Assembly: GCF_001550135.1 (NCBI RefSeq)
Contig: NZ_LRUE01000001.1
Location: forward strand, 1 to 64,000
Direction: 5' to 3'
DNA length: 64,000 bases
Source of the DNA: Pseudoalteromonas shioyasakiensis
GTDB lineage: Bacteria; Pseudomonadota; Gammaproteobacteria; Enterobacterales; Alteromonadaceae
Shown: in pieces, positions 9,513 through 19,827 of the stretch
Layout of the letters: each line of letters begins with the position of its first letter
Position numbering within the stretch: position 1 is the first letter of the stretch
The notes under the pieces: model-generated
What the model was told of the DNA's origin: nothing
The model's database searches: none
The model's input: only the letters and a program-made list of their open reading frames with translations
Made by a program: the position numbers and the translations under genes

Positions 9513-10565
9513 TTACTTACTTATAAACACTTGATCTTTGCCTCTCTTTTTTGCTTGATAGACAGCTTCATCCGCATGTCTAATTGAGGCAATAACAGTT
9601 TCATTATAATTCAACTGACTAATACCTGCAGAAAATGTAAATTTTACTTTAGCATTTAAGTAAACTATAGAGCATTCATGAACCGATTTTGAAATTCTCT
9701 CCAATACTTCTTTTGCTTTATCTGAAGTTAATCCTTGAAAAGCGATGACAAACTCTTCTCCACCTAAACGACAAAAAAGATCACTTTTTCTCAATGATGA
9801 TTTTACAATTTCTGCAAATTTACGAAGAACTAAGTCACCTGCCTCATGGCCAAATTTATCGTTTATTGATTTAAAATTATCAAGATCTATCATTGCAAAG
9901 GATAAAGGTCGTTTCTCTCTTACATGTTGATTAAAAATTGCATCTATAGATTCGAAAAAGAATCTGCGATTATGAACACACGTTAATTCATCTTTAAAGG
10001 CTAAAGTCTCAAGCTTTTTCTCAAGCTTAGCTTGTTCTCGCGCCATAAATCGATATGTACAACTATCCGCCAAAACTTCTGTGAAATGAACCTCTTCTAC
10101 CGACCACTCTCTAGATTCCCCTACTTGTTCACAACAAACAACTCCAATTGGAAACCCTTCTTTAAAAATTATTGTATCCAACATTGACTTAATGTTCTGC
10201 GGCTTGAGGTAATCATCGAAAAAGCTCTTGGTTCGCTCATCTGTTTCTGCATCATTGACAACTATTGAGTTACCAAAATCTATTGCAGAAAAGTATTCTG
10301 GATGATTTTTTTTCTCGATGATTGGAGGTTGTGGTGGAACTTCCGTAAAGTACCACTCAGAATTCAAAACACACTCCAAATATTTACCATCTTCAATCAT
10401 CCAAATTGAAATTCGACTTACATCTAAAGCATTAAGTCCCAAAAGGATAATCTCTTTCATGAATAGATGTGTATCGGTGAGTAAATCCTCTCGCTTAGAT
10501 GCAATCCTTCTTATTAAATTTGAATTCACTACTAAACAACTTTTATCACTATCCATTTGATTCAT
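9513..10565 (-). CDS. GAF-GGDEF diguanylate cyclase
   Basis: A 350-residue soluble cyclic-di-GMP synthase. Residues about 25-170 form a GAF-type sensor (ISIWMIEDG early, IGVVCCEQVG late), followed by a helical linker and a GGDEF domain. The active site is GGEEF in CRLGGEEFVIAF and an RKSD inhibitory site precedes it by five residues. The protein ends with the conserved ADEAVYQAKKRGKDQV. It sits immediately outside the prophage late region, so it is either host accessory DNA or cargo at the prophage edge; the A+T-rich codon use resembles the adjacent nuclease more than adk or htpG. Confidence 0.85.
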   Translation of the reverse strand: MNQMDSDKSCLVVNSNLIRRIASKREDLLTDTHLFMKEIILLGLNALDVSRISIWMIEDGKYLECVLNSEWYFTEVPPQPPIIEKKNHPEYFSAIDFGNSIVVNDAETDERTKSFFDDYLKPQNIKSMLDTIIFKEGFPIGVVCCEQVGESREWSVEEVHFTEVLADSCTYRFMAREQAKLEKKLETLAFKDELTCVHNRRFFFESIDAIFNQHVREKRPLSFAMIDLDNFKSINDKFGHEAGDLVLRKFAEIVKSSLRKSDLFCRLGGEEFVIAFQGLTSDKAKEVLERISKSVHECSIVYLNAKVKFTFSAGISQLNYNETVIASIRHADEAVYQAKKRGKDQVFISK

Positions 10566-10760
10566 ATTTCTTAATTACTTCATTCTTTTAAATTAGCATA
10601 AATAAATAGGGTTATATAAACTTTTAGAATGAAATTTGACAACAATTAGTTTAGCTCCTATCTTAAATATGAATTTCATAAATTCTTCATTTAGTAGATT
10701 CCCAAATATTATCAATACCCAAGCACACAAACTCACCTTCATCCCTTCGTTTGTGTGCTT
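10566..10760. other. candidate left prophage junction
   Basis: A 195-bp A+T-rich gap separates the GAF-GGDEF gene from the last prophage late gene. It ends in a hairpin: a 12-bp stem AAGCACACAAAC (10721-10732) and its complement (10749-10760), with a T-run only on the plus strand. By analogy with lambdoid prophages the attachment site should be here or slightly left, but without the other end no core can be identified. Confidence 0.4.
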
Positions 10761-10767
10761 TTATATT
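10721..10767 (+). terminator. hairpin terminator at the prophage edge
   Basis: The 12-bp stem with a 16-nt loop is followed by TTTATATTT on the plus strand. It abuts the stop codon of the 2509-aa gene, so it can block rightward transcription from entering the late region antisense and may also end the late transcript on the other strand. Confidence 0.6.
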
Positions 10768-13700
10768 TCTCCTAATCTAAATGCTAAGTAAGCTTTGTGG
10801 TAAATAGCATTAATTTGCTTCTGGATTTTATCTACCTTCTCTCGTTTCTGAGAACTAGTTAACTGTTTGCTATCATTAATTGCATTCTTGACTTTGGTTA
10901 ACTTTGATATAGAACGCTGAACCTTTGCTAGCCCTGCTCTAGACCGTAGTTTGCTACCTTCATCTTCAAGCAGTTCCTTAATACGAGTAGTATCACCAAG
11001 CTCCATAGCGCGCTTATAACTTCCATAGGCTTGATTTGCAGCATCAAGCGCATCATAGAACTCATTTGCAAACTTAGTGTTCGATTTAGGTGTATCACCT
11101 TGGTAAAAAGATTTAATCACTGGGTATCTATTAAGTGGTGTTTCAGCATTGACCTTACCACTGGCTTGTCTTGCAATCATATCGCTGACTCCAAGAACAT
11201 AGCTCCCCATCGTACCGGTATAACCTAAAATCACATGCTCAATTTTCTTAGGTGACCAACCAAGCGTCTTGCCCAATGCTATTGCTGTATCGCTAGTGAA
11301 AGCACTGTAACGGTCTTCTGCTTGTTTGTTTTGGTCTGCCATGCCTTCAATAGGTGCATCTCTAAAGAATGAACGGTTTAATGACGTTTCAACAAGCGGC
11401 AGTATAAATTGGGGTGTAGGGTTTAATGCCATCGTTGTTAAGGCTGCATGCATTAATGATTTTTGCAGATCCTTGCTGCTCTGGTTGCCCGCGGCATAAT
11501 TAAACAATCTCTCAGGTATGGTGCCAAAAATCACGCCTAACTCAAATGGCTTTGGAATTCGCCAATGATCATCACCAGAAAAGAAATGCCAGTTAGCATC
11601 TTTATCCCAATCAGGTAACGCCTGGTAACGTTCATCATCATCATTATACATAGCCAATGCAAGACTAAACGCTGCGACTTTAATACCTTTCATTGCCAGT
11701 TCACGACTTAGCACTTTAATTAACTGATCATCACCTTGTGCTTTGGCCGCTCTGACGAGTTTGCTCATGCCTTGCAATCGAGCATTGAAGAATGGCAATA
11801 CATCAACCATGAAATTAATTGTCGTAAAATTACCTTTTAGACTGTAATCCATTAAGTCTTTCGCTTCAAAAGCTGCTTGTCGCTTACTTTTATTGTTTGC
11901 TAATGCCGCTTCATAAGTGCTTAACCGGTTAGCATTCTCAACTTTGTCGCTTATATTCCGGTATGTCTCTAGTAACTGCTTACCGTTGGTTACTAAACTG
12001 CCTAGATAAGTATTTATCTCGTTCTCAGATAAACCTTTCTTTGCTAATGCTCTACGAGTTTGCTGTGCGGCAGCTTCTGGATCTGCTCCATGAATATAAC
12101 CACCTTGGAAGGCTGCTCCACTGAATATAAGGTCTCGGTACGCTTCATCTTCCTTAAATGCTTTTTTCAAACCTTTAACGCTGTCTGTAGCGAATTTGAA
12201 CCCGTCTTTATTGATCATCCAAGCATGCGCCGCATCACGAATAAAGTTCTTTGCAATAAAGTCAGGTGATAATGTGATACCTGCAGTTAAAAACCTTTTT
12301 GCGCTACGGCCGATTTTATTAACAATATTCTGGCTACCCGAGCTGTTCACTTGAATAAGTGAGCGCATGAGAGCTGGATCACTAACTAAGTAAGCTTGTG
12401 GCTCACCATTTATCATAACCCGTACTTTGCTGTTTCGATTCAATTCTTCTTGCGTCATGCTTTTAGCGTCATCGCTTTTTTCATGGATCATAAAGTCAGT
12501 ACCATCAAGATTTGATACGACTTCCTGCATCGCCTTGTTCTTAAGTGATGCTTCTATTAAAGTGCTTTGGCGAGTGATAATGTTCTCTAATAGGTCCTTG
12601 GTAGATTGCTTGCCGCCCTTAAGTTCTTTAATTTGCGCTGACTGGCCTGAAATGCCTTTGCGAGTGTGAGGCTCGACGATAGAGCGTTTGATTGCATCCA
12701 TTTCTGGATCAGTTTCACCCATATCTCGGAAAAATGGGACGTAATATTCTTCATCGAATGACTTACGCTGTTGCGTATTAATAAGCCCAGCACCTTGGGC
12801 TACATCGAGAATAGCTGAATTGATTTTATTGTACTCAGCTCTAACCTCTTCAAAGAGTTTTTCTTTTCCTTTCGCTAGTGACTTGAGCTCTTCAATATCT
12901 GCCTTTGATAAATTATTTTCTCTTCCTTGTGCCTTTAATCGTTCAGCTCTGTGAGCCCCCATCCACGCTAACCAATCATTTAGATCGTTTTCAACCATAC
13001 TAAAAACTTCGAGTAAGCCTTTCGTGTTTTCTTTGCGTTGAATGATCCCGTCTTTCCATTGCGGCGCACCATAATTGAATACACCGTGTAATACGTCAGA
13101 AACCCCTGCAGCCAAACGTGCACTTACATATCCTTGTTTATTTGGATCAGTTACACCAATCGCTTCCTCGGCTTGCTTAATACCTGCAAGCCCATCAAAG
13201 ATACCTTCATTCAAACGGTTCCAAAATGGAGCACTCTTTAAAGTCCCCATAACTTCAGCCGTTCGCTCTTTCGCTTTATCTGACAAGGTTTTCTGAGCAT
13301 TTTCAGTTAAACCCAGTTTTTCTTTGGCAGTGCGGTTATCTGAAGTAGTCGTTTGACTAAATTTGTTCCCCTTCTGGCTGTATGCTAACTCCCCTATTGA
13401 GTCGGTGTATGGAGCACTTTTCGATTTAAAGCCTTTAACAATACTGTGCAGCATTTCGCGCATATGAGTAATTTCATCATCTTCACGATACATAATACCT
13501 GCTTTATCAAGCTGTGCTTTTAGCCAACGCTTTAATGCTTGCCACCAATACTTGAGCTCACCTTTACTAGGCTCATTCTCAACAAATCGTGCAAAGATCT
13601 CTTCTGCTTTTACGTCATCACTGGAATCCCAATAATCTTTATTGGCATCTTTCCAATATTGTTCAAATGCTTTTCGACCTTTCGTTTTTTTTATGCGATT

Positions 13701-16700
13701 CAAGAACTCTTGATGTGCTTCCTTACCTATAACAGTGTCTAAACCACCATGGGCAATAGTTTCATGTGCTAAAGTTCGTTTTAAATCTGATTCACTTTCA
13801 ATATTTTCTGCTACTACATAGACCGTTTTAGTTTTATCGTTATAAGCCCCCTTAACAATTGAATCACTCAAACTCATACGCCATAGCTTCTCAGCATCGT
13901 TTGTTGATTCAAGTACATGAACATTAATTCCATTGGCACCATTCAAAGATTTAATGAAACTATTTGCTGTTTTTTCAGCATCACCTTTTGCAATACCTTT
14001 AGGCTTTTCTTTGGCATTAGATTTAGAGAAGAACTTGATCCCCTCAGGTGTTTCTTTATGTTCTATTGTGTCAAACAATGCTTGATAGGCTTCATTGATT
14101 GGGGTTTGCTCTGAGCTCAATGGGTAAGGGAATGTATTGCCATCTTCAAAACCAAGTGACTCTGCCGCGCTCCAAGCTTCATCACTAACTACATTTGCTA
14201 AATAATCGTTTGTAATTTTGCCTTTCTTTAACTTATCAATTATGAATGTCTCAAATGAACGCGCTGTCATTTCAACATTTGTAGACCAATACTTTTTAGA
14301 TTTACGTTGATCTAATTTCAATGACCGGCTGGGTAAATCGCTTGCATTAATAACATTTCGTACCCTCTTAAACGCTTCAGCCATTTCTGGACGAACCTCA
14401 TCACCTTTTAAGTGGTATGGTGATTCTGTAATAAAACCTGAGCCTCTATTTTTTTGTTTACCAAAGTGATTATCCAGTGCATGCCACCATTCATGAGCAA
14501 GGGAACCTGAACCCGACTTCTTAGTTAGGTTAATGACCATATTGCCTGATTCGTAATGTGCTGCCGCAGGTTCTTTGCCACCCGTACCTCTGGCACCAAA
14601 TGCAAGGCCAAGCTGCCCATTTAGACTAAGCGCTTTCGGAGGCACATCTATCGCTTCTGCTAAATCCATCAATGCATCATATGCTTGGTTGAGATCCTTT
14701 TGTCTTTTACCCTGTTCAACCCAATTCCCAAATTCAACACCTCGAAACCCAAATGCTTCAGTAAACGTACCAGGTGTAACATTATCAGAGTGTCTTTCTG
14801 GCCCTGTTCGTTCCGCATTTACAGGCTTACGCATATTCGGTGTGGACTTTAATTTCTGTAGCTTCTCTTCAACTGCATCTCTATTAGAACTTAAATGCTC
14901 TCGAGCTTCGGCCGGTGTTTTGAAGTCTTGAATCTTTAATACACCACTCGCGCCCTTCCAGCCCAAATAAACTTGGCCCGTGTATCGGTCACGAAACACA
15001 TTTATTTTGGAATGTCTTGCTTGTCTATTTGTTGATTGACTCTCAATTTTAATTATTTCAGCTAACTGCTTTTGCGCATCTTCTAATGTTTCAACTGCAT
15101 TGTTTAAGCTTATGCGGCGACCTTGCTTTTCAATTGTGTAAAAAGTTTTAGCTGGCTTGTGCTCTTTACCATTGAACAAGCTATATTTTGCAGAACGTAT
15201 GCGGTATTTCGACGCCTCTTTCAAAATTGCAGGGTTAGCATTTGCAATTGTGCCTAAAGCCTCTTTAGCACCATTCAAGGTCCCTTTGCGCATGAAATGG
15301 CTAAGTAAATTAATTTCACTTTCGGGATCTGCCCCTTCTTTCAAAACTCGATTAATCGATTGCTTAACTTTATCTACATAATCAGCCCAGTCGCTGACCT
15401 TATGACTCAATTTTGGTTTTGAAGGTATGCTTCCTCTAGCCATTGCAATAAAAGTTAATGCTTTAGGATCTGCGCCTTCATCTGACATTTTTTGATAATC
15501 AGGTTGAGGCAAAGCTTTGCTTAGTGGTTTCGATTTAATCGAATCTGATTTTTCATCAAGACTTTCTGCAAACCCTCCCCATAAATCTTTACGAGCGCCA
15601 CCTAACTTTTCACCGAAATCCTCAATAACTTCTGAATCACTTGTTTGCTTTCTTTCCTGTTCGCCAGGCAAAGAAAAGCCGCTCTGTGGCGGCTTTGAAT
15701 TTTGCTCCGGTGTCTTGTCAGAAATAGGCGGCTCTTTACCTTTTATACCGAACTCTTTTCTTAACTCATTATAAGCCTGCCGATTAATACTTTCAGGTGT
15801 GTCAGCATTAAACTGCTGAAAAGTTTCAAAAGGCTGCTCTGCAAACGCTTTATCAACAGCAGACTCATACCCTTCATCTAGTTTTTTCATAGCAGCGTCA
15901 TAGCCAGGTGAATCTTTTTTGAGACCTTGTTTTTTAGCTTCAGCTTGAAGCCATTTCCGTTTAGATGTTTTCAGGATTGGTGGTAATTCGTTTGTTTGTT
16001 CGAGAGTTACCGGGTCTTGTTCAATTGATTGACCATTGGTGTCTTGAGTTTCAGTACTCGGCATTTCTTTTGCCAGTGGCACTAATCGCTCTATTGGTGC
16101 ATCTAAACGAATTATTTTAACAGGCTTGTCCTTTTCACTAGCAGCTAGCCATTGATGGTGACCATCTAATATATGGTTATCATTCGACACTAAAATCGAA
16201 CGCTCGCCGCCTTCGTATTCTTTAGCTTGTGTAACTTTGTTAGGTGAGAACTCCGCTTGTGTTGGTTTCAAAGACTGTGCTGAAACTGTATCTTGCTTAT
16301 GCTCAATGCCTCTGGCTTTCATAAAGTTAACCATGGCACCGCGATTTTCCGCTTTGATTTGTGGCATTTCAGCACGCGGTATTTTTTTAGTTTGGCTTTG
16401 TGGTGAAAAAGCCTGCCATTCAGAATCTATCATTTCGCCTTTAATGTCGGCCTGTTGTCCTGTGGCTTCTTCTAATGCGGGCTCAGTGCCCTTGCCTTGA
16501 TTTTTAGCGGGACTTTTAATCATCCAACCGAAACCATTATCAAAGGAAACCGCTTTAGTTTTATCACCAGCTCTGCGTGCTGCCCGTGCCTCTTTGCTTA
16601 ACAATGCATCGCGTTTGCTCTTAAATGGTTGTCCGTCCTTTTGAACATTTATACCACTTTGATCACCTGAAAAAATTATATCTTTATGTGGCAATAAGTT

Positions 16701-18290
16701 CTCAGCATCACGGCCTGCTTTCTCTACTCGTTGTTGAGCCTCTTGCTTAGGCCTTCCATCTTCAGCAAAGATAATATCTTTTTGTTCAATGCCTTCGGGT
16801 TGCGCGGCAAGATCAGCAAAACGCTTTTCACGCGCTTGGCGATCCGCTGTTTCTTGTGATGTTGGGAGCATAGCCTGTTCTGGTTCTGCAGTTCCTTCGA
16901 TTGGTGCTTTTTCAATCCCTTGCCTTTTCTGAAGCTCAGCTTCTAGGTAATCGCCTTCATGCGTGTACTTAATGGGACTAAAGCGGTCCTCAGGTGTTGG
17001 TGATTTATCAAAAGCCGCTGCTTGTACTCGCTCATTAACTGTCGGCGAAGTATTGCCATCATTAAGTGCTTTTATTGATTCTTGGACTGGGCTCGTAAGC
17101 ATATCACCATATTGCCCGGCATCTTTGTTAGATTCACCAAAGCCAGCCTGTCTGGCTGCAGTGGGTGCGTCATAGTTCACATCGCTTACTGCTTCATTTT
17201 CAACTGGATTAGTTGTCATATCTTCATTAGACATAACCTGCTCAGGTAATGGCTCTGGTTGTGACGCTGCATTAAATAAGTCGTTATCTATATCAAACTT
17301 TTCTTTCATTGTTCGAGCAACAATTGCTGAGGCTTCAGCATCAGTAAAACCTTGCTTTTTAGCCGCTTCAAACTGTTTGACTCGTACCATATCAATCGCT
17401 TCGTCTTGAGGTACACCTGACTCTACTAAACTATCAGCACTATTCTTCACTACCTCAGCTGTTCGTTGCTGATAGCCCAGTGCTTTTTGAGTTGCCTCAG
17501 AGCCAGTTCTAACTATACCCCCTACAACCAAACCGCCTACAAAAGCCTCGTCCAATTTTTCAAACTCATCCAGACTTTTGCCAGCCCCCCACTGCGCTAA
17601 TGCTTCTTGGCCCGTCTCTGTAACACCTTCACCAACTGAGCCTTTTAGTAGCCGTTTAGCAATGCTAGGATCACGTACAGCTTCAGTTAATTCACCTTTA
17701 CCATAACGCTTTGCTGTCTCAAGAACGCCATCTCTTAAAATGTCTTTACCTAGTTGACCCATGCTAACTTTAATACCAAGTCGTTCAAGCAGCATTTGCC
17801 CAGCACCTGACACAACTGCACGTGTTGCATCTTTTTCACCTTCAGGCTGTTTTTCGTAAGCTTCTTGCGCAAGGCCACCGGCCATACCAAAAGCGCCTAC
17901 ACCCGTTGCCGCTCCCACCATGTATGGAATAGAGCCAGCGGTTAACTCACCTGCATAGCTCGCAAAGTCACTTAGACTATCAATTTCTTTATATGATTTA
18001 ACTGAAGGCTCATAGCTATTTTGTTCTTCAATATTTCTGTCAATGCCTTCTTGGGCCCATTTCGATAATGAACCTCCTTGACCTATAGCTCTACCTAATG
18101 AATTTGTTTGATCTTCTTTAGGTTTGCCAACATCTGTGAAACCTTTTACAGCTCGGTAACCTAATTCTTGTAGCTTATCAACACCTGCACCAAATGATGC
18201 AGCTATTCCACTTTCTGTCTTTTCTTCAGCAAATGGATCTATAAATTCAATTTCTTTCTTAGTGAATGGGTCTATTATTTTATTGTTCAT
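10761..18290 (-). CDS. giant polyvalent internal virion protein
   Basis: A 2509-residue protein probably packaged in the virion and ejected with the DNA. In order: a Gly/Ala-rich hydrophobic region (about 70-160); a ParB-like fold around 640-740 with ILDGHHQW; a large-polyvalent-protein-type segment with AHEWWHALDNH (HEWWH at 1266-1270, a zincin-type HExxH); a second metallopeptidase-like site HETIAH at 1509-1514 (HExxxH); then a long helical part and an LPD38-like C-terminus. Start chosen at MNNKIIDPF (18290), where AAGGG precedes and overlap with the upstream gene is only 11 nt; the longest frame would overlap 92 nt. Equivalent to the roughly 2800-residue protein of 933W-type phages. Confidence 0.82.
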   Translation of the reverse strand: MNNKIIDPFTKKEIEFIDPFAEEKTESGIAASFGAGVDKLQELGYRAVKGFTDVGKPKEDQTNSLGRAIGQGGSLSKWAQEGIDRNIEEQNSYEPSVKSYKEIDSLSDFASYAGELTAGSIPYMVGAATGVGAFGMAGGLAQEAYEKQPEGEKDATRAVVSGAGQMLLERLGIKVSMGQLGKDILRDGVLETAKRYGKGELTEAVRDPSIAKRLLKGSVGEGVTETGQEALAQWGAGKSLDEFEKLDEAFVGGLVVGGIVRTGSEATQKALGYQQRTAEVVKNSADSLVESGVPQDEAIDMVRVKQFEAAKKQGFTDAEASAIVARTMKEKFDIDNDLFNAASQPEPLPEQVMSNEDMTTNPVENEAVSDVNYDAPTAARQAGFGESNKDAGQYGDMLTSPVQESIKALNDGNTSPTVNERVQAAAFDKSPTPEDRFSPIKYTHEGDYLEAELQKRQGIEKAPIEGTAEPEQAMLPTSQETADRQAREKRFADLAAQPEGIEQKDIIFAEDGRPKQEAQQRVEKAGRDAENLLPHKDIIFSGDQSGINVQKDGQPFKSKRDALLSKEARAARRAGDKTKAVSFDNGFGWMIKSPAKNQGKGTEPALEEATGQQADIKGEMIDSEWQAFSPQSQTKKIPRAEMPQIKAENRGAMVNFMKARGIEHKQDTVSAQSLKPTQAEFSPNKVTQAKEYEGGERSILVSNDNHILDGHHQWLAASEKDKPVKIIRLDAPIERLVPLAKEMPSTETQDTNGQSIEQDPVTLEQTNELPPILKTSKRKWLQAEAKKQGLKKDSPGYDAAMKKLDEGYESAVDKAFAEQPFETFQQFNADTPESINRQAYNELRKEFGIKGKEPPISDKTPEQNSKPPQSGFSLPGEQERKQTSDSEVIEDFGEKLGGARKDLWGGFAESLDEKSDSIKSKPLSKALPQPDYQKMSDEGADPKALTFIAMARGSIPSKPKLSHKVSDWADYVDKVKQSINRVLKEGADPESEINLLSHFMRKGTLNGAKEALGTIANANPAILKEASKYRIRSAKYSLFNGKEHKPAKTFYTIEKQGRRISLNNAVETLEDAQKQLAEIIKIESQSTNRQARHSKINVFRDRYTGQVYLGWKGASGVLKIQDFKTPAEAREHLSSNRDAVEEKLQKLKSTPNMRKPVNAERTGPERHSDNVTPGTFTEAFGFRGVEFGNWVEQGKRQKDLNQAYDALMDLAEAIDVPPKALSLNGQLGLAFGARGTGGKEPAAAHYESGNMVINLTKKSGSGSLAHEWWHALDNHFGKQKNRGSGFITESPYHLKGDEVRPEMAEAFKRVRNVINASDLPSRSLKLDQRKSKKYWSTNVEMTARSFETFIIDKLKKGKITNDYLANVVSDEAWSAAESLGFEDGNTFPYPLSSEQTPINEAYQALFDTIEHKETPEGIKFFSKSNAKEKPKGIAKGDAEKTANSFIKSLNGANGINVHVLESTNDAEKLWRMSLSDSIVKGAYNDKTKTVYVVAENIESESDLKRTLAHETIAHGGLDTVIGKEAHQEFLNRIKKTKGRKAFEQYWKDANKDYWDSSDDVKAEEIFARFVENEPSKGELKYWWQALKRWLKAQLDKAGIMYREDDEITHMREMLHSIVKGFKSKSAPYTDSIGELAYSQKGNKFSQTTTSDNRTAKEKLGLTENAQKTLSDKAKERTAEVMGTLKSAPFWNRLNEGIFDGLAGIKQAEEAIGVTDPNKQGYVSARLAAGVSDVLHGVFNYGAPQWKDGIIQRKENTKGLLEVFSMVENDLNDWLAWMGAHRAERLKAQGRENNLSKADIEELKSLAKGKEKLFEEVRAEYNKINSAILDVAQGAGLINTQQRKSFDEEYYVPFFRDMGETDPEMDAIKRSIVEPHTRKGISGQSAQIKELKGGKQSTKDLLENIITRQSTLIEASLKNKAMQEVVSNLDGTDFMIHEKSDDAKSMTQEELNRNSKVRVMINGEPQAYLVSDPALMRSLIQVNSSGSQNIVNKIGRSAKRFLTAGITLSPDFIAKNFIRDAAHAWMINKDGFKFATDSVKGLKKAFKEDEAYRDLIFSGAAFQGGYIHGADPEAAAQQTRRALAKKGLSENEINTYLGSLVTNGKQLLETYRNISDKVENANRLSTYEAALANNKSKRQAAFEAKDLMDYSLKGNFTTINFMVDVLPFFNARLQGMSKLVRAAKAQGDDQLIKVLSRELAMKGIKVAAFSLALAMYNDDDERYQALPDWDKDANWHFFSGDDHWRIPKPFELGVIFGTIPERLFNYAAGNQSSKDLQKSLMHAALTTMALNPTPQFILPLVETSLNRSFFRDAPIEGMADQNKQAEDRYSAFTSDTAIALGKTLGWSPKKIEHVILGYTGTMGSYVLGVSDMIARQASGKVNAETPLNRYPVIKSFYQGDTPKSNTKFANEFYDALDAANQAYGSYKRAMELGDTTRIKELLEDEGSKLRSRAGLAKVQRSISKLTKVKNAINDSKQLTSSQKREKVDKIQKQINAIYHKAYLAFRLGEI

Positions 18291-19581
18291 TTGATAAATA
18301 CCCTTGCTGAATTGCAATTTGAATGGCTTGTTGTTCTGACAAATTTTTATTGGCTTCCATAAATTTAGCAATCACTCCTCTTGCATCCACACCATCAATA
18401 TGACTCGTGTAATTAACTGTTCCCACTTGCTTTTTATTTGATTTTTCTGAAGAGCTACTTTTCCCGTAGATGTTGTCTAATTGTTCCATCTGCTTTTGAA
18501 ACTGAGTCTCTACACCTGCGATCGCCTGTTCTTTGGCTTCTCCCTCTAATGGAACAGTTGTTCCTTTTCCTGATTCAACATCTGCTAATGCTTTTGTCTT
18601 GGACTCAAGCAGTTGCAACTTAGCTTTTCTATATTCAGCTTCTTTGGCGTCATTAGCTTTAGATTGAGGGGTGGTTCGAATACCCATATTCGCATTTAAT
18701 TGCATACCAAGACGATCGTAATACTCTGGCCGTTCCATCATATCTGCCATCATTGCGCGCGCTTTTACAGTGCCAAAAAGTTCTTTGGGCGTATAGGTCA
18801 TTACTGGATCATCAGGTTCAGATGTTCTGCCCTTGGTCATTGGTTTTATTTCTTTCATGCCATTTTCATAAGTGACCTCTATTTCAAAGCCAAATCTTGC
18901 AGGCTCGCCTTTATCACTAAGCGGCACGTATCTAACAATTTTATTGTTTGCTACCTTCGACTTAACACTCTCGTTGTACTGTCCAATGGTTGAATTTAGC
19001 TTGTCGGAAAAAGCAGCGTTTGTTAGCTCTATTGATTTAGGCGAGTTTAGTTCAGATACTTTGCCTGTTTTTGCAACTTCACCGAGAAAAGAGTCAAACA
19101 TTTTTATGTTTTCTCTAGCTTCTGGCTTTGCGTAAGTACGCGGATCCATCGCCTTATTTCTTTGCATTACAGGCTCTAAATCTTCCGGTATTTTTCCTGT
19201 ATCTCTGAATGCTTGCCAAGCCATAGAAATTACTGGCTGATCTTTTTTCCAATTATCTTGTTGCGTTTGGTAATTTTGCTGCCATGTAGTTTCAGCAGCA
19301 CGTTGTTCAAGAGATTTATTGCGATAGTCATTCATTGACCTAAGCGTTGCATTTTGATGTTCATTGTTTTGCTTGGCCTGCTGATTTCTAAATGCCACAT
19401 CTTCTGCACGCTCCGTTTTTCTTTGTTTGTCTAAATCAGCAAGTCGCATCTGTCCTTGCTGGTAACGTTCTTCATTTCGCTTATCTAAATCACTTAAACG
19501 CTGCTCATTGAATTGACGCGACTGATGACGCTCCATCATGTTGAAGCCCTTTAACGCACCATCTACGAATGCACCTGCCAT
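18280..19581 (-). CDS. internal virion/ejection protein, 433 aa
   Basis: A soluble, highly helical protein. Residues about 15-110 are dominated by Gln, Arg and Glu (for example RLADLDKQRKTERAED), suggesting a long coiled coil, and a second helical stretch rich in Lys and Glu lies at about 310-380. No catalytic motif is visible. It precedes the giant polyvalent gene with an 11-nt overlap and follows a glycine-zipper protein, so by position it belongs to the ejection-protein block of short-tailed phages. AAGGGGGAGTT directly before the ATG is a strong ribosome site, implying high expression. Confidence 0.65.
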   Translation of the reverse strand: MAGAFVDGALKGFNMMERHQSRQFNEQRLSDLDKRNEERYQQGQMRLADLDKQRKTERAEDVAFRNQQAKQNNEHQNATLRSMNDYRNKSLEQRAAETTWQQNYQTQQDNWKKDQPVISMAWQAFRDTGKIPEDLEPVMQRNKAMDPRTYAKPEARENIKMFDSFLGEVAKTGKVSELNSPKSIELTNAAFSDKLNSTIGQYNESVKSKVANNKIVRYVPLSDKGEPARFGFEIEVTYENGMKEIKPMTKGRTSEPDDPVMTYTPKELFGTVKARAMMADMMERPEYYDRLGMQLNANMGIRTTPQSKANDAKEAEYRKAKLQLLESKTKALADVESGKGTTVPLEGEAKEQAIAGVETQFQKQMEQLDNIYGKSSSSEKSNKKQVGTVNYTSHIDGVDARGVIAKFMEANKNLSEQQAIQIAIQQGYLSNEQ

Positions 19582-19590
19582 AACTCCCCC

Positions 19591-19827
19591 TTATAAAGAA
19601 CCAGCAGCAAAACCAATTACAGCACCAATTGCAGTGCCCCAGCCTGGCATTATCTGTGTGCCAATCATTGCACCGGTTGCAGTGCCGCTCATTTGCGAAT
19701 TTTTTTGCGCCTGATCAGCTTGGTCATTTGCTATTTCTCGGTTTTGCTCCATATCTGAGAGCGTTTTGAGTGACTGAGTTGATTTGGCCTTAGTGCTTTG
19801 GCCTGCGTTCATAATTGAATAAGACAT
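19591..19827 (-). CDS. small glycine-zipper virion protein
   Basis: A 78-residue protein whose last 35 residues form a glycine-zipper membrane segment (GTATGAMIGTQIMPGWGTAIGAVIGFAAGSL region, with G spaced every four). The N-terminal half is polar and helical. Such short amphipathic zippers in the ejection block are thought to help form a channel across the inner membrane during DNA entry. It overlaps the upstream gene's stop by 1 nt. Confidence 0.6.
   Translation of the reverse strand: MSYSIMNAGQSTKAKSTQSLKTLSDMEQNREIANDQADQAQKNSQMSGTATGAMIGTQIMPGWGTAIGAVIGFAAGSL

Noticed and set aside
9310..9534. A 74-codon plus-strand frame spanning the gap beside the GAF-GGDEF gene
   Set aside because: It contains the 32-bp palindrome, lacks a ribosome site and runs into the cyclase gene.
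10566..10760. Integrase or tRNA-based attachment site at the left edge
   Set aside because: No recombinase gene and no tRNA-like sequence here; the integrase is expected beyond the right end.
14575..14931. 118-codon plus-strand frame inside the polyvalent gene
   Set aside because: Antisense shadow of a strongly coding giant gene; similar frames occur throughout it and the fibre gene.
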